From: Paenibacillus segetis
Lineage (GTDB): Bacteria; Bacillota; Bacilli; Paenibacillales; Paenibacillaceae
DNA length: 64,000 nt
Assembly (NCBI RefSeq): GCF_014639155.1
Contig: NZ_BMFT01000002.1
Coordinates: 496,001 to 560,000, forward strand
Reading direction: 5' to 3'
The notes under the pieces are model-generated. The model searched no databases and was not told the origin of the DNA. It saw nothing but the letters and a program-made list of their open reading frames with translations. Each line of letters begins with the position of its first letter. Within the stretch, counting starts at the first letter, position 1. This document shows, in pieces, positions 34,072 through 43,306 of the stretch. Both the position numbers and the translations under genes were made by a program.

Positions 34072-34980
34072 CTAATGTGTGTTTAAATAGGGTTGTAATA
34101 AAACTCTTAATTCTAGAAGATAATCTTCTAAGGAGGAGAATGCACTTAAATTGCCCAGCATGCCATTAATGATGACTTGGCGTGGACGAAGCGCTATAAT
34201 TTCGTCTTCTAGAATTTCTAGTGATTCGATAGCCTGCTTCTTCTCCAATGGATCGACAATCAGACTTTCAGATAAGGTCTTCAGTTCTTTGAGTACCTGT
34301 AGTGGATGGCGTTTAGGTTGCACATTGCAAGGCTGTTCCTGACCCAAACCAGATAAAGTCTCCTCTGATATGAGCGGCTTCGGGCAATCCTGTAGAAACC
34401 TAGCAGCAACAACATCGATGACATCCACAAGATGGTGCGCTAACCGAGACGTTTCGATAGAAATCTGAGGATTAAATAACAAATGGGCGTAAGAAGTAAT
34501 CATCCCGTGCGCAAGCATAAGGATATCCGCTATATAGGGTGATATATCTGAGCTGTATACACTGATAAGCTTTTCCCTACTGAAGCGCAGTAACTGAGCA
34601 TTATGCTTCATTATGTAATCATGCTTACGATTAGGGTCACCATTTGTAATCCAATCTTTAATCTGCATCATCAAAAATTCACGAAGTTCAACAACCAAAT
34701 TCAGCAACACTTCAAATTGATTACATAATTTTTCTCTCGGACTCAATTCAAGTTGTCGTTCCACCTGAAGAAGATGATCTTGAAGAAGCTCGAAACAGTA
34801 ATCAAATACACTGCTCTCCAATTCCTCTTTCGACTTAAATTGCAGGTAGAGACTTCCCTTGGACATCCCACAGCTTTCGGCGATTTCCTGCATGGATGTA
34901 GCGGATGCTCCCTTTACAGCAAATAGCTGCATCGCCGTTCTTAATATCAGATTTTTCTTATCCCCTGACTTAGATGACAA
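34072..34980 (-). CDS. TetR family transcriptional regulator
   Basis: 302 residues, longer than most TetR proteins (about 190-220). The N-terminal HTH reads ILRTAMQLFAVKGASATSMQEIAESCGMSKGSLYLQFKSKEEL. The ligand domain (residues 60-200) is helical, and an additional C-terminal region of about 100 residues (KHPLQVLKELKTLSESL; KKQAIESLEILEDEI) looks coiled-coil. TTG start. Directly upstream of the RND pump gene, so probably a drug-sensing repressor of pump and self. Confidence 0.88.
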   Translation of the reverse strand: MSSKSGDKKNLILRTAMQLFAVKGASATSMQEIAESCGMSKGSLYLQFKSKEELESSVFDYCFELLQDHLLQVERQLELSPREKLCNQFEVLLNLVVELREFLMMQIKDWITNGDPNRKHDYIMKHNAQLLRFSREKLISVYSSDISPYIADILMLAHGMITSYAHLLFNPQISIETSRLAHHLVDVIDVVAARFLQDCPKPLISEETLSGLGQEQPCNVQPKRHPLQVLKELKTLSESLIVDPLEKKQAIESLEILEDEIIALRPRQVIINGMLGNLSAFSSLEDYLLELRVLLQPYLNTH

Positions 34981-35020
34981 TAGATATTCATCGCCCTTTC
35001 TGACTTAGGAGTTCTCAATA

Positions 35021-35034
35021 TGACCGATTAGTCA
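35021..35034. promoter_or_regulatory. TetR operator candidate TGACCGATTAGTCA
   Basis: TGAC-N6-GTCA lies 40 bp upstream of the TetR start codon. The outer arms are a typical half-site for TetR-family regulators that control RND pumps in Bacilli. A related half (CTGACTTAGGAG) lies at 35000-35011. Confidence 0.4.
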
Positions 35035-35165
35035 GGAAGATTATATTACAAATTTAAGATGGTTAGCAAATCTGTAATGTGGAATATAATTTGGCTAGGA
35101 AGAAACCTGCCATTCATGTAAGATATAATCAATTACGAATCAACTCAGTGAAGAGGAGCATAAGT

Positions 35166-36674
35166 ATGAGACGTGGATTACAATTATTATTAATCGCGGC
35201 AATTTTATTTGCCTTTTATTATTTTGGATTCGGCGTCTTCGGACACTTTGGCGGGACTCTGATTAGTATATTTCAGACTCTGACGGTAGTAACGATCGGG
35301 TTCGCTATTTTTATGGAGAATCGTAATCCATCAAGCACCGTAGCTTGGATTTTAGTACTTGCTTTGTTGCCGGTGGTTGGACTTCTATTTTATTTTCTAC
35401 TGGGTCAAAATTATTTCAAACGCCGGAAATTTGATAAGAAGGCGGAGGAAGATCGTAAGAGCTATGAAATGATTGACCATATGGGAAGCAAGCTTCCACG
35501 GGATTTATCGAATTTCACTCCAGGTCAGCAAAGACTACTGCAAATGTCACAGCGAACGGCTCGTACACCGTTCTCCATGGCGACAAGAACAAGAGTCCTA
35601 ACGAATGGTGAGGAGACGTTCTCTTCGCTCTTGAGAGAATTGAAAATGGCGGAGCATCATATTCATATGGAATATTACATATACCGTGCGGATGACATTG
35701 GTCGAGAAATACAGAAGACCTTAATTCAGAAGGCTCGTGCAGGTGTGAAGGTGCGATTTATGTACGATGCTGTAGGTAGCATAGGTATGCCTAAATCGTT
35801 TATTAAAGAACTAGAGGATGCAGGTGTTATGGTTGGTATCTTTGGACAGGTGCGCTTTCTGGCTCTATCCAGCCGTGTGAATTATCGGAATCACCGTAAG
35901 ATTGTCGTGATCGATGGCAATACGGGATTTATTGGTGGTTTGAATGTAGGGGATGAATACTTGAGCCGTAGTAAGACCTACGGTTTCTGGCGCGATACGC
36001 ATATGGTGGTGAAAGGTGAGGCCGTTAGATCGTTGCAAATCATTTTCCTACAGGATTGGCAGTATGTAACTGGTGAAAAGATTATGGACATTGAGTACCT
36101 ATCCCCAGAGCTCGAACAAGGCTGCAGTGGGGCGGTACAAATTATCCCGAGTGGGCCGGATAATGAGAGCCGGACACTCAAGAATATATTCTTCTCGATG
36201 ATTACAACAGCCAAGAAATCAGTGTGGATTGCAACGCCATATTTCATCCCGGATGAAGACATCCTCACAGCATTACAAGTAGCAGGGCTAGCTGGATTAG
36301 ATGTCCGTATTTTATTCCCAGCCAAGCCTGACAAATGGTTACCTTTTCTGGCGTCACATTCCTACTTCCCTGCAATGTTAGAGTCAGGAGTTAAGATATA
36401 CGAGTACGAGAAGGGGTTTCTGCATTCCAAGCTGCTTATTGTAGATGGGGAGGTTGCTACAGTTGGCACAGCGAATATGGACATGCGTAGCTTCCACTTA
36501 AACTTTGAAGTAAACGCACTGCTTGTTCAAAGTGATAGTGTAGCCAAAGTTGTGAAGGATTTTGAACGAGATCTGATCTCGACCAAATTGATAGATATCC
36601 ATTCCTTTAAGCAGAAAAAAATGATCGTTCGATTAATGGAATCTGCGGCACGTTTATTTTCACCACTGTTATAA
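35166..36674 (+). CDS. cls: cardiolipin synthase (phospholipase D superfamily)
   Basis: 502 residues. Two N-terminal membrane helices (residues 4-60) with the motif ENRNPSSTVAWILVLALLPVVGLLFYFLLGQN, then two PLD catalytic HKD motifs, NYRNHRKIVVIDGNTGFIGGLN (about residue 240) and FLHSKLLIVDGEVATVGTANMD (about residue 420). It condenses two phosphatidylglycerols to cardiolipin at the membrane. ATG with GAGGAG upstream; the longer frame from 35079 runs back into the TetR promoter region. Confidence 0.94.
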   Translation: MRRGLQLLLIAAILFAFYYFGFGVFGHFGGTLISIFQTLTVVTIGFAIFMENRNPSSTVAWILVLALLPVVGLLFYFLLGQNYFKRRKFDKKAEEDRKSYEMIDHMGSKLPRDLSNFTPGQQRLLQMSQRTARTPFSMATRTRVLTNGEETFSSLLRELKMAEHHIHMEYYIYRADDIGREIQKTLIQKARAGVKVRFMYDAVGSIGMPKSFIKELEDAGVMVGIFGQVRFLALSSRVNYRNHRKIVVIDGNTGFIGGLNVGDEYLSRSKTYGFWRDTHMVVKGEAVRSLQIIFLQDWQYVTGEKIMDIEYLSPELEQGCSGAVQIIPSGPDNESRTLKNIFFSMITTAKKSVWIATPYFIPDEDILTALQVAGLAGLDVRILFPAKPDKWLPFLASHSYFPAMLESGVKIYEYEKGFLHSKLLIVDGEVATVGTANMDMRSFHLNFEVNALLVQSDSVAKVVKDFERDLISTKLIDIHSFKQKKMIVRLMESAARLFSPLL

Positions 36675-36752
36675 ATACGTTGATTGCTACCTGAGTTGGA
36701 GATTATATATCGCTATAAGTTGACAGTTTGAAGTAAAAGGAGGAGTGGTATC

Positions 36753-37781
36753 GTGGACGACATAGCGGGACGCAAAACGGAACACATCCGTCTTTGTTTG
36801 GAGGAAGAAGTCGGTGCGGAGGGGATCAGCACAGGGTTCGAAAAATATAGATTTCGGCACAATGCCTTACCAGAGTTGAACTTTGATGAGATCAGTTTGA
36901 ACACCATATTTCTAGGTGCACCTGTTCGGACCCCGTTATTAATTAGTTCCATGACGGGTGGCAGCGAGCTAGCTGCCATGATTAATGATCGCCTTGCAGA
37001 GGCAGCGGAGCGACGTGGTTGGGCCATGGGTGTAGGTTCCGTTCGAGCGGCAGTAGAGCGTGATGAATTGTCTACAACATTTGCAGTGCGCCGTAAAGCT
37101 CCGACTATTCCGATTATTGCTAATTTGGGCGCAGTCCAGCTGAATTACGGATTTGGAGCCGCCGATTGTATGCGTGCCGTGGAAATTTCCGGAGCGGACA
37201 TGCTGGTATTGCATTTGAACAGTATGCAGGAAGTATTTCAGCCGGAAGGTAACCAAGCTTTCAGCGGGTTACTGTCCCGCATTGAAGATATTTGCCGTAG
37301 CTTGCCTATTCCTGTAGGCGTTAAAGAAGTCGGTTGGGGCATCGACGGAGGGACGGCGAAACGGCTACGTGGAGCAGGTGTAGCCTTTATTGATGTAGCA
37401 GGAGCGGGCGGAACGTCGTGGAGTCAAGTCGAGAAGTTCCGCAGCGCGGATCCTGTGCGCCGCGTGGCCGCGGAGGCTTTCGCGGATTGGGGGATCCCAA
37501 CCGCCGAATGTATCCGCGAAGTGCGGGCGGCGGTTCCTGATGCCGCCGTCATCGGTAGCGGCGGCCTGAACACCGGCGTGGACGCGGCCAAGGCGCTTGC
37601 GCTGGGTGCGGACCTGGCCGGATTCGGTCGGGCGCTGCTTGAACCGGCGGTGCATTCGGAGGAGCGACTTGACGCGCTCTTGGAGCGCGTTGAGTTCGAG
37701 CTGCGCACCGCCATGTTTGGGATCGGCGCCGGGGATATTCCGGCGCTCTGTGGCACCCAGCGACTTGTGCGGCGTGAGTAG
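36753..37781 (+). CDS. fni: type 2 isopentenyl-diphosphate isomerase (FMN-dependent)
   Basis: 342 residues with family signatures RKTEHIRLCLEE at the N-terminus, PLLISSMTGGSE, GVGSVRAAVE, LHLNSMQEVFQPEGNQ, PVGVKEVGWGI, FIDVAGAGGTSW and VIGSGGLNTGVDAAKALALGADLAGFGRALL (FMN phosphate site). It interconverts IPP and DMAPP for isoprenoids and menaquinone. GTG start with AGGAGGAG upstream. From about 37360 to the stop the gene is markedly GC-rich, unlike its first half and neighbours. Confidence 0.93.
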   Translation: MDDIAGRKTEHIRLCLEEEVGAEGISTGFEKYRFRHNALPELNFDEISLNTIFLGAPVRTPLLISSMTGGSELAAMINDRLAEAAERRGWAMGVGSVRAAVERDELSTTFAVRRKAPTIPIIANLGAVQLNYGFGAADCMRAVEISGADMLVLHLNSMQEVFQPEGNQAFSGLLSRIEDICRSLPIPVGVKEVGWGIDGGTAKRLRGAGVAFIDVAGAGGTSWSQVEKFRSADPVRRVAAEAFADWGIPTAECIREVRAAVPDAAVIGSGGLNTGVDAAKALALGADLAGFGRALLEPAVHSEERLDALLERVEFELRTAMFGIGAGDIPALCGTQRLVRRE

Positions 37782-37803
37782 AACTTTGATGGGGGATGAT
37801 GAG

Positions 37804-38286
37804 ATGGCTACGGTTCAATTGAAAGTAATGAGTGACCATGAATATGAAGTGTTCTTGAGCGGTGCTGTGAAAGATTATGCGAAGGATAAGGTTGAAGCAG
37901 GTACTTGGAGTGAAGACGAGGCATTGACTCTGTCCAAGGAATCGTTTGAGAGATACCTTCCGGAAGGTAAGGATACAAAGGATGCCTTTCTTTATACGGT
38001 ATGGGTGCAAGAAGAAGGTCATGAGGTTGCGGTCGGATACTTGTGGTTTAATATCACCGAAGATCCAACAGGACGAAATGCTTTTATCTACGATATTCTT
38101 ATTCATGAACAATACCAAGGTAAGGGTTACGGTAAAGCGACCATGGCTGCTCTAGATGAGGCGGCAAGACAGCAGGGAGTGGATAAAATTTCGCTTCATG
38201 TGTTTGGACATAACCAAAGAGCATTTCAGTTATATCAGAAAGTTGGCTACGAGATTACGGACATCGTAATGTCTAAACGGCTATAA
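37804..38286 (+). CDS. GNAT-family N-acetyltransferase
   Basis: 160 residues. Motif A reads IYDILIHEQYQGKGYGKATMAALDEAARQQG (Q-G-K-G-Y-G acetyl-CoA loop) and motif B LHVFGHNQRAFQLYQKVGYEITDIVMSKRL. The N-terminal part (KDYAKDKVEAGTWSEDEALTLSKESFERYLP) is common in Bacillus GNATs of unknown substrate. The start is placed after GGGGGATGATG; the frame extends much further upstream only because of the GC-rich end of fni. Confidence 0.87.
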   Translation: MATVQLKVMSDHEYEVFLSGAVKDYAKDKVEAGTWSEDEALTLSKESFERYLPEGKDTKDAFLYTVWVQEEGHEVAVGYLWFNITEDPTGRNAFIYDILIHEQYQGKGYGKATMAALDEAARQQGVDKISLHVFGHNQRAFQLYQKVGYEITDIVMSKRL

Positions 38287-38289
38287 GTA

Positions 38290-38330
38290 GAAGGGGCTTC
38301 GGTCATGAAGCACCTTCTTCTTTCTTTTGT
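38290..38330 (+). terminator. intrinsic terminator after GNAT gene
   Basis: AGAAGG-g-GCTTC pairs with GAAGC-a-CCTTCT over a 6-nt loop, followed by a T-rich tract. The remainder of the gap to ychF (38331-38480) contains only fragments resembling the short ACAA/TTGT-type repeats discussed for 45.3-45.6 kb. Confidence 0.65.
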
Positions 38331-38481
38331 TTCATAGTTGCACACCCCGGGTTTCAAGCGGCTAGATGTATCTTGTACAACTAAAGTGAAGCACTAGGTG
38401 ACTTGGCCTAATTAAGTTGTATTATATGCAACTGTTGAAATGTTCCAAGTTTAAATGTATGGGAATATTTGCGGAACCTCC

Positions 38482-38510
38482 TTGAAAAATAGACGGGGTA
38501 TATGTACTAT
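38482..38510 (+). promoter_or_regulatory. sigma-A promoter of ychF
   Basis: TTGAAA (38482-38487), 17-bp spacer, TACTAT (38505-38510), about 50 nt before the start codon. Confidence 0.55.
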
Positions 38511-38557
38511 GGTTGAAGAAGATGAGTCAATACAAATAATGAGGAGTTGTCATAGAT

Positions 38558-39658
38558 ATGGCTTTAAAAGCGGGAATTGTCGGACTTCCAAATGTAGGGA
38601 AATCCACCCTGTTTAATGCAATAACGCAAGCGGGGGCTGAATCCGCGAACTATCCATTTTGCACGATTGATCCCAATGTCGGTGTAGTAGAGGTTCCAGA
38701 TGAGCGCCTTGATAAATTGACGGAGCTTGTTGTTCCGAATCGTACGGTACCTACTGCATTTGAATTTGTTGATATTGCTGGACTCGTGCGTGGCGCAAGT
38801 AAAGGGGAAGGATTGGGTAACAAATTTTTGGCCCATATCCGTGAAGTTGATGCCATCGTACACGTTGTACGTTGTTTCGAAGACGAGAATATTACCCACG
38901 TTGATGGTAAAATCAATCCGATCAGCGACATTCAGACGATCAATCTCGAATTGATTCTGGCTGATTTGGACAGTGTAGAGAAGAAGATTGATCGCTCTCG
39001 CAAAAATATGAAGGGCGGCAACAAGCAATATGCGCAAGAAGTAGAAGTGCTAGAACGTGTTAAAGAGGCGCTTTATAACGACCAACCTGCTCGTAGCATA
39101 GAACTTACGGATGATGAAAAAGCGATTGTACGTGATCTACATTTGTTGACACTTAAGCCTGTTCTATATGCTGCGAACGTAAGCGAGGATGGGGTTACGG
39201 AAGCGGATAGCAATCCGTTTGTACAACAAGTTAGAGAATTCGCTGCAGCGGAGAATGCTGAAGTCGTACCGATTAGTGCCAAAGTAGAAGCTGAAATTGC
39301 TGAGCTGGAAGGCGAAGATAAGGCGATGTTCCTAGAGGAGCTAGGTTTGGAAGCGTCTGGTCTTGACCGTCTAATCACTGCGGCTTACCGTTTGCTTGGC
39401 TTATATACGTATTTCACTGCTGGTGTGCAAGAAGTACGTGCTTGGACGATTCGTAAAGGGACAAAGGCACCAGGAGCAGCGGGTGTGATTCATACGGACT
39501 TTGAGCGTGGATTTATCCGTGCCGAGGTTGTGTCTTTTGAGGATTTGGCAGCAGCGGGTACGATGAATGTCGCTAAAGAACGTGGTCAACTACGTTTGGA
39601 AGGTAAAGATTATGTCGTGCAAGACGGCGATGTTATGCATTTCCGGTTCAATGTATAG
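38558..39658 (+). CDS. ychF: redox-regulated ATPase YchF/OLA1
   Basis: 366 residues. P-loop [15 protein letters not shown] at the N-terminus, G3 region [37 protein letters not shown], a coiled-coil insertion (residues 130-170) and a C-terminal TGS domain with [31 protein letters not shown]. The atypical G4 region fits ATP rather than GTP preference. It binds ribosomes and influences the oxidative stress response. Full length, AGGAG before the ATG. Confidence 0.96.
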   Translation: MALKAGIVGLPNVGKSTLFNAITQAGAESANYPFCTIDPNVGVVEVPDERLDKLTELVVPNRTVPTAFEFVDIAGLVRGASKGEGLGNKFLAHIREVDAIVHVVRCFEDENITHVDGKINPISDIQTINLELILADLDSVEKKIDRSRKNMKGGNKQYAQEVEVLERVKEALYNDQPARSIELTDDEKAIVRDLHLLTLKPVLYAANVSEDGVTEADSNPFVQQVREFAAAENAEVVPISAKVEAEIAELEGEDKAMFLEELGLEASGLDRLITAAYRLLGLYTYFTAGVQEVRAWTIRKGTKAPGAAGVIHTDFERGFIRAEVVSFEDLAAAGTMNVAKERGQLRLEGKDYVVQDGDVMHFRFNV

Positions 39659-39684
39659 ATAACGTCGGAGCTTTAGGATATAAT

Positions 39685-39722
39685 GCAAGCTTGCCGTTAT
39701 CGGTGAGCTTGCTTGTTTTTTT
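39685..39722 (+). terminator. intrinsic terminator after ychF
   Basis: GCAAGCT (39685-39691) and AGCTTGC (39706-39712) form the stem; TTGTTTTTTT follows. Confidence 0.8.
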
Positions 39723-39824
39723 ATGGTCGCGTTAATTGTTGATGTATATGACCGTAGTAACCGATCAAGAAAAAAATCATATTATAGTGGGTTGCAACTT
39801 CTATTCAGAGGTTAAAAAGTATGC

Positions 39825-39882
39825 TATAATAAAAAGTCGTTTATCCTTGTCCTGCTTGAATGGGGAGGGACGGCTTTTTTTA
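39825..39882 (+). terminator. TATAAT followed at once by a strong terminator, upstream of prfA
   Basis: A TATAAT hexamer (39825-39830) is followed within a few nt by AAAAAGTCGT...TCCTTGTCC pairing with GGGGAGGGA...CGGC and a run of seven T. A transcript from this promoter would end after about 45 nt unless the stem is opened, 35 nt before the prfA start. Either an attenuator for prfA-prmC or a terminator unrelated to that -10 sequence. Confidence 0.5.
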
Positions 39883-39919
39883 GGAAATTGTCATGTTAAG
39901 TAAAGAGAGGTGATCTCCC

Positions 39920-40987
39920 TTGTTGGATCGACTACAATCCCTAGCTGGACGTTATGAGAAACTCAGTGAGTTGCTTTGTGATCCGGATGTAACTAACGAC
40001 ACGAAGAAATTGCGAGATTATTCAAAGGAACAATCGGACTTACAACCTGCTTATGAGGCATTCGTTGAATATAAGACTGTTGTTGAAGAACTTGAAGCCG
40101 CAAAAGCAATGCAGGCGGAGAAGTTAGATGATGAAATGCGCGAAATGGTTAAGATGGAAATCGATGATCTGACTGGACGTCAGGCTGAATTGGAAGAAAA
40201 AATCCATGTTCTCCTACTTCCTAAAGATCCGAATGATGATAAGAATGTAATTGTGGAAATCCGTGGGGCTGCTGGTGGCGACGAAGCAGCGTTGTTTGCG
40301 GCTGATTTGTACCGCATGTATACGCGTTTTGCTGATACTCAGGGCTGGAAAGTGGATGTCTTGGATACGAACGAGAGTGATCTCGGTGGCTTTAAAGAGG
40401 TTATCTTTATGATTAATGGACGGGGCGCCTACAGCAAACTGAAGTTTGAGAGTGGCGCACACCGTGTGCAACGGATTCCAGCTACTGAATCGGGTGGACG
40501 GATTCATACGTCGACTTCAACGGTCTCCGTGATGCCAGAAGCTGAGGAACTGGATATTGAAATTCACGATAAAGATATTCGTGTCGATACGTTCTGTTCC
40601 AGTGGTGCGGGTGGTCAGTCCGTTAATACGACGAAATCAGCTGTCCGGGTCACGCATATTCCTACGGGAATTATGGCAACGTGTCAGGACGGCAAATCAC
40701 AGAACTCCAATAAAGACAAAGCTTTGCAGGTGCTTCGTGCACGTATCTCGGATATGATGCGTCAGGAAGAGGAAGCAAAATATGCTGGTGAACGGAAGAG
40801 TAAGGTAGGTACAGGAGACCGCAGTGAGCGTATCCGTACGTATAACTTCCCGCAGAGCCGCGTAACTGATCATCGGATCGGGTTGACTCTTCATAAATTG
40901 GATCAAGTGATGAATGGAGACATTACGGAGTTTGTTTCGGCGCTTACCTTAGCTGAGCAAGCAGAAATGATGGATAAAGGAGAATAA
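39920..40987 (+). CDS. prfA: peptide chain release factor 1
   Basis: 355 residues. Contains the RF1 stop-codon recognition tripeptide in [10 protein letters not shown] (PAT) and the peptidyl-hydrolysis motif [18 protein letters not shown] (GGQ). It terminates translation at UAA and UAG. Start is one of two tandem TTG codons after AGGTGAT. Forms an operon with prmC, which methylates the GGQ glutamine; the two genes are 4 nt apart. Confidence 0.97.
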   Translation: MLDRLQSLAGRYEKLSELLCDPDVTNDTKKLRDYSKEQSDLQPAYEAFVEYKTVVEELEAAKAMQAEKLDDEMREMVKMEIDDLTGRQAELEEKIHVLLLPKDPNDDKNVIVEIRGAAGGDEAALFAADLYRMYTRFADTQGWKVDVLDTNESDLGGFKEVIFMINGRGAYSKLKFESGAHRVQRIPATESGGRIHTSTSTVSVMPEAEELDIEIHDKDIRVDTFCSSGAGGQSVNTTKSAVRVTHIPTGIMATCQDGKSQNSNKDKALQVLRARISDMMRQEEEAKYAGERKSKVGTGDRSERIRTYNFPQSRVTDHRIGLTLHKLDQVMNGDITEFVSALTLAEQAEMMDKGE

Positions 40988-40991
40988 CATT

Positions 40992-41879
40992 TTGAACGGT
41001 GACGGATATGTTCTATCTGGAGCGCTCAACATTTCAGAAGCCCGTAGAGAGGCTTCTTCTTTTTTGGAAGCCGCAGGCGTGAGTGAGCCCTTATCTAATA
41101 CGGAGCTATTGCTCCGTCATGTGCTTGGGCTTACGAACGCCGCTTATTTGGCGGCACTCCGCGATCCCTTCCCACAAGACCGCAAGGATGCGTGGGAAGA
41201 AGCGATCCGCCGCAAGGCAGCGGGTGAGCCAGCGCAGTATATTATCGGGGAACAGGAATTTTACGGCTTGACCTTCCGGGTCACGCCGGCTGTGCTCATT
41301 CCTAGGCCCGAAACGGAGCTGCTTGTTGAGGCGATCGCTAAGGCGGGCGATCGCCTTTGGCCCGGCGGCGCACCACGGGTCGCCGACATCGGCACAGGCA
41401 GCGGCGCAATCGCCGCTGCACTCTCGCACCTGCGCCCGTCATGGCAACTCGCGGCGAGTGATATCTCGCCGGATGCGCTTGCGGTGGCGCAGGACAATGT
41501 CCGGCGACTCGGCCTAGATGTAGAGTTCAAGCAAGGAGATTTGCTTGAACCGTTTAAGGGCGAGTCGCTGGACATCGTAGTATCTAACCCGCCGTACATT
41601 CCGGCGGCGGACATCTTAGAGCTTCAGCGTGAAGTTCGTGATTATGAGCCGCGTGGAGCATTGGATGGGGGGCCAGATGGTCTCGCACCTTATCGGGTGA
41701 TGATGGAGCAGCTTGGATTGCTGCAACAACCGCCCCGTCTGATTGGATTTGAACTTGGTATGGGTCAAGCAGAAGCTGTTGCGGAGCTACTTCGGAGCAC
41801 GGGGATATGGCAGGAGATTATAACTGTTCGCGATTTTGCTGGAATCGATAGACATGTGCTTGGTATTGCAATTTTTTGA
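40992..41879 (+). CDS. prmC: release factor glutamine N5-methyltransferase
   Basis: 295 residues. Helical N-terminal domain, then the SAM site VADIGTGSGAIAAAL and the catalytic SNPPYIPAAD (NPPY). TTG start with AAGGAG upstream, 4 nt after prfA stop. It modifies the GGQ glutamine of release factors. The middle of the gene (about 41130-41620) is much richer in G+C than prfA on one side and the SEDS genes on the other. Confidence 0.95.
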   Translation: MNGDGYVLSGALNISEARREASSFLEAAGVSEPLSNTELLLRHVLGLTNAAYLAALRDPFPQDRKDAWEEAIRRKAAGEPAQYIIGEQEFYGLTFRVTPAVLIPRPETELLVEAIAKAGDRLWPGGAPRVADIGTGSGAIAAALSHLRPSWQLAASDISPDALAVAQDNVRRLGLDVEFKQGDLLEPFKGESLDIVVSNPPYIPAADILELQREVRDYEPRGALDGGPDGLAPYRVMMEQLGLLQQPPRLIGFELGMGQAEAVAELLRSTGIWQEIITVRDFAGIDRHVLGIAIF

Positions 41880-41885
41880 ACCATA

Positions 41886-41925
41886 AACTCCTCTTGCAGC
41901 TAGCTCTTTTGCGAGGAGTTTTTTT
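41886..41925 (+). terminator. intrinsic terminator after prmC
   Basis: AACTCCTC (41886-41893) and GAGGAGTT (41913-41920) form the stem; a run of seven T overlaps its 3' end. Confidence 0.8.
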
Positions 41926-41974
41926 CGTTTACTTCAGATCTGTGAGCTAACTTGTTCATGTATGTTAAGATGGT

Positions 41975-41994
41975 GTACGATAGAGATATCGTAC
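41975..41994. promoter_or_regulatory. palindrome GTACGAT-N6-ATCGTAC upstream of SEDS genes
   Basis: Perfect 7-bp inverted repeat with a 6-bp centre, 50 bp before the first SEDS gene. Its size and symmetry suit a dimeric repressor; no regulator can be named. Confidence 0.35.
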
Positions 41995-42043
41995 GAATTG
42001 AACTGACGTATGAATAACGATGAAATTTTAAGAGGAGCCATTC

Positions 42044-43234
42044 ATGATTAGTAAATGGAAGAGAATTGATTGGTCTATTGTTATTATTTTATTGTTGTTC
42101 ATGGGGATTAGTGTCTGTCTTATTCATAGCGGAATAGCTGCTTGGCCGAAATTTAAAGGTTCTGATACCCGCATGGTATTTTATTATATTCTTGGATTCA
42201 TCTGCTTTTTCGGTGTGATCCTGATTGATTACCGGATACTCCTTAAGTATCACGTGTTTATTTTCATGGCTGGTATGTTACTCCTGGTGGTTGTTTTATT
42301 TATAGGAGCTGAACTGAACGGGGCGCAGGGCTGGATAAAGATTCCGGGGATAGGACTTAACCTACAACCGGCCGAGTTATTTAAGATTGTATTAATTCTG
42401 TCTCTAGCCGCGTTATTGATGAAGAAATCTAAACTCGGACTTTCTTTTTGGAAAGACATTGTACCGTTGGCACTTGTTACACTGATCCCTTTTGCTTTAG
42501 TAATGAAACAAAATGATATTGGAAATGGACTTGCTTACTTAATTATTTTGGTTGGTATGCTGTGGGTAGGAAATATTAAGTATTCTCATACATTAATTAT
42601 TTTGGGTTTAGTTACACTGACCTTTTATGGTGGAGTAAAGACTTATATATCCCATCACGATGAGATTGTCGCTGCACTTGAAAAAACCAATAAAGCACAC
42701 TATTTGAACAGAATTGATCCATGGCTACTCCCAAGTGAAGCTAGTGAAGATGCTTCCTATCATACAAGGAATGCGAAGCTGGCTATTGCATCTGGAGGTA
42801 TGTTTGGTAAAGGTTACATGAAGGGGGATATGGTACAATCGGCGATGGTACCCTATACTTATTCAGACTCTATCATCGTCGTAGTTGGTGAAGAATTTGG
42901 GTTTGTAGGTATATCAGTACTTATCCTGTTGTATTTTATTCTGATCTATCGTTTGATTCTGATTGCATTGGAGTGCCGTGAACGAGCGGGACCCTTAATT
43001 ATTACGGGGATCGTTGCGATGTTTCTTTATCAAATATTTGAGAATATCGGCATGTTCATTGGTCTGATGCCTTTAACAGGAATAACACTTCCTTTCATTA
43101 GTTATGGAGGAACCTCGTTAATTCTTAATATGGTTAGTCTGGCTCTAGTCTTAAGCATTAAGTTATATGGCCAAGAAGTGGATGATTTTCCTCTTCCTGT
43201 GGAGAGTAAGAAACAAGATCGGGTTATGATTTAA
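42044..43234 (+). CDS. SEDS family protein (FtsW/RodA/SpoVE), paralogue 1
   Basis: 396 residues and about 10 membrane helices. SEDS landmarks: GWIKIPGIGLNLQPAELFKI (about residue 105), NDIGNGLAYLIILVGMLWVG, the extracellular loop with YSDSIIVVVGEEFGFVG containing the presumed catalytic aspartate, and the C-terminal FENIGMFIGLMPLTGITLPFISYGGTSL. It polymerises lipid II glycan strands with a partner class B PBP, none of which is encoded here. The loop has YSDS instead of the usual HTDF, so it is a divergent RodA-like member. GAGGAG precedes the ATG. Confidence 0.9.
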   Translation: MISKWKRIDWSIVIILLLFMGISVCLIHSGIAAWPKFKGSDTRMVFYYILGFICFFGVILIDYRILLKYHVFIFMAGMLLLVVVLFIGAELNGAQGWIKIPGIGLNLQPAELFKIVLILSLAALLMKKSKLGLSFWKDIVPLALVTLIPFALVMKQNDIGNGLAYLIILVGMLWVGNIKYSHTLIILGLVTLTFYGGVKTYISHHDEIVAALEKTNKAHYLNRIDPWLLPSEASEDASYHTRNAKLAIASGGMFGKGYMKGDMVQSAMVPYTYSDSIIVVVGEEFGFVGISVLILLYFILIYRLILIALECRERAGPLIITGIVAMFLYQIFENIGMFIGLMPLTGITLPFISYGGTSLILNMVSLALVLSIKLYGQEVDDFPLPVESKKQDRVMI

Positions 43235-43306
43235 GATCTATTTACGTGTTGCTCTGGTCCTGTACGAATATTACCCAACAAGAATACTATGAAAAAGAAG
43301 TGACAT

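Noticed and set aside
37597..37803. Long N-terminal extension of the GNAT protein at 37804
   Set aside because: The frame is open only because of high GC at the end of fni in another frame; the real start has its own ribosome site.
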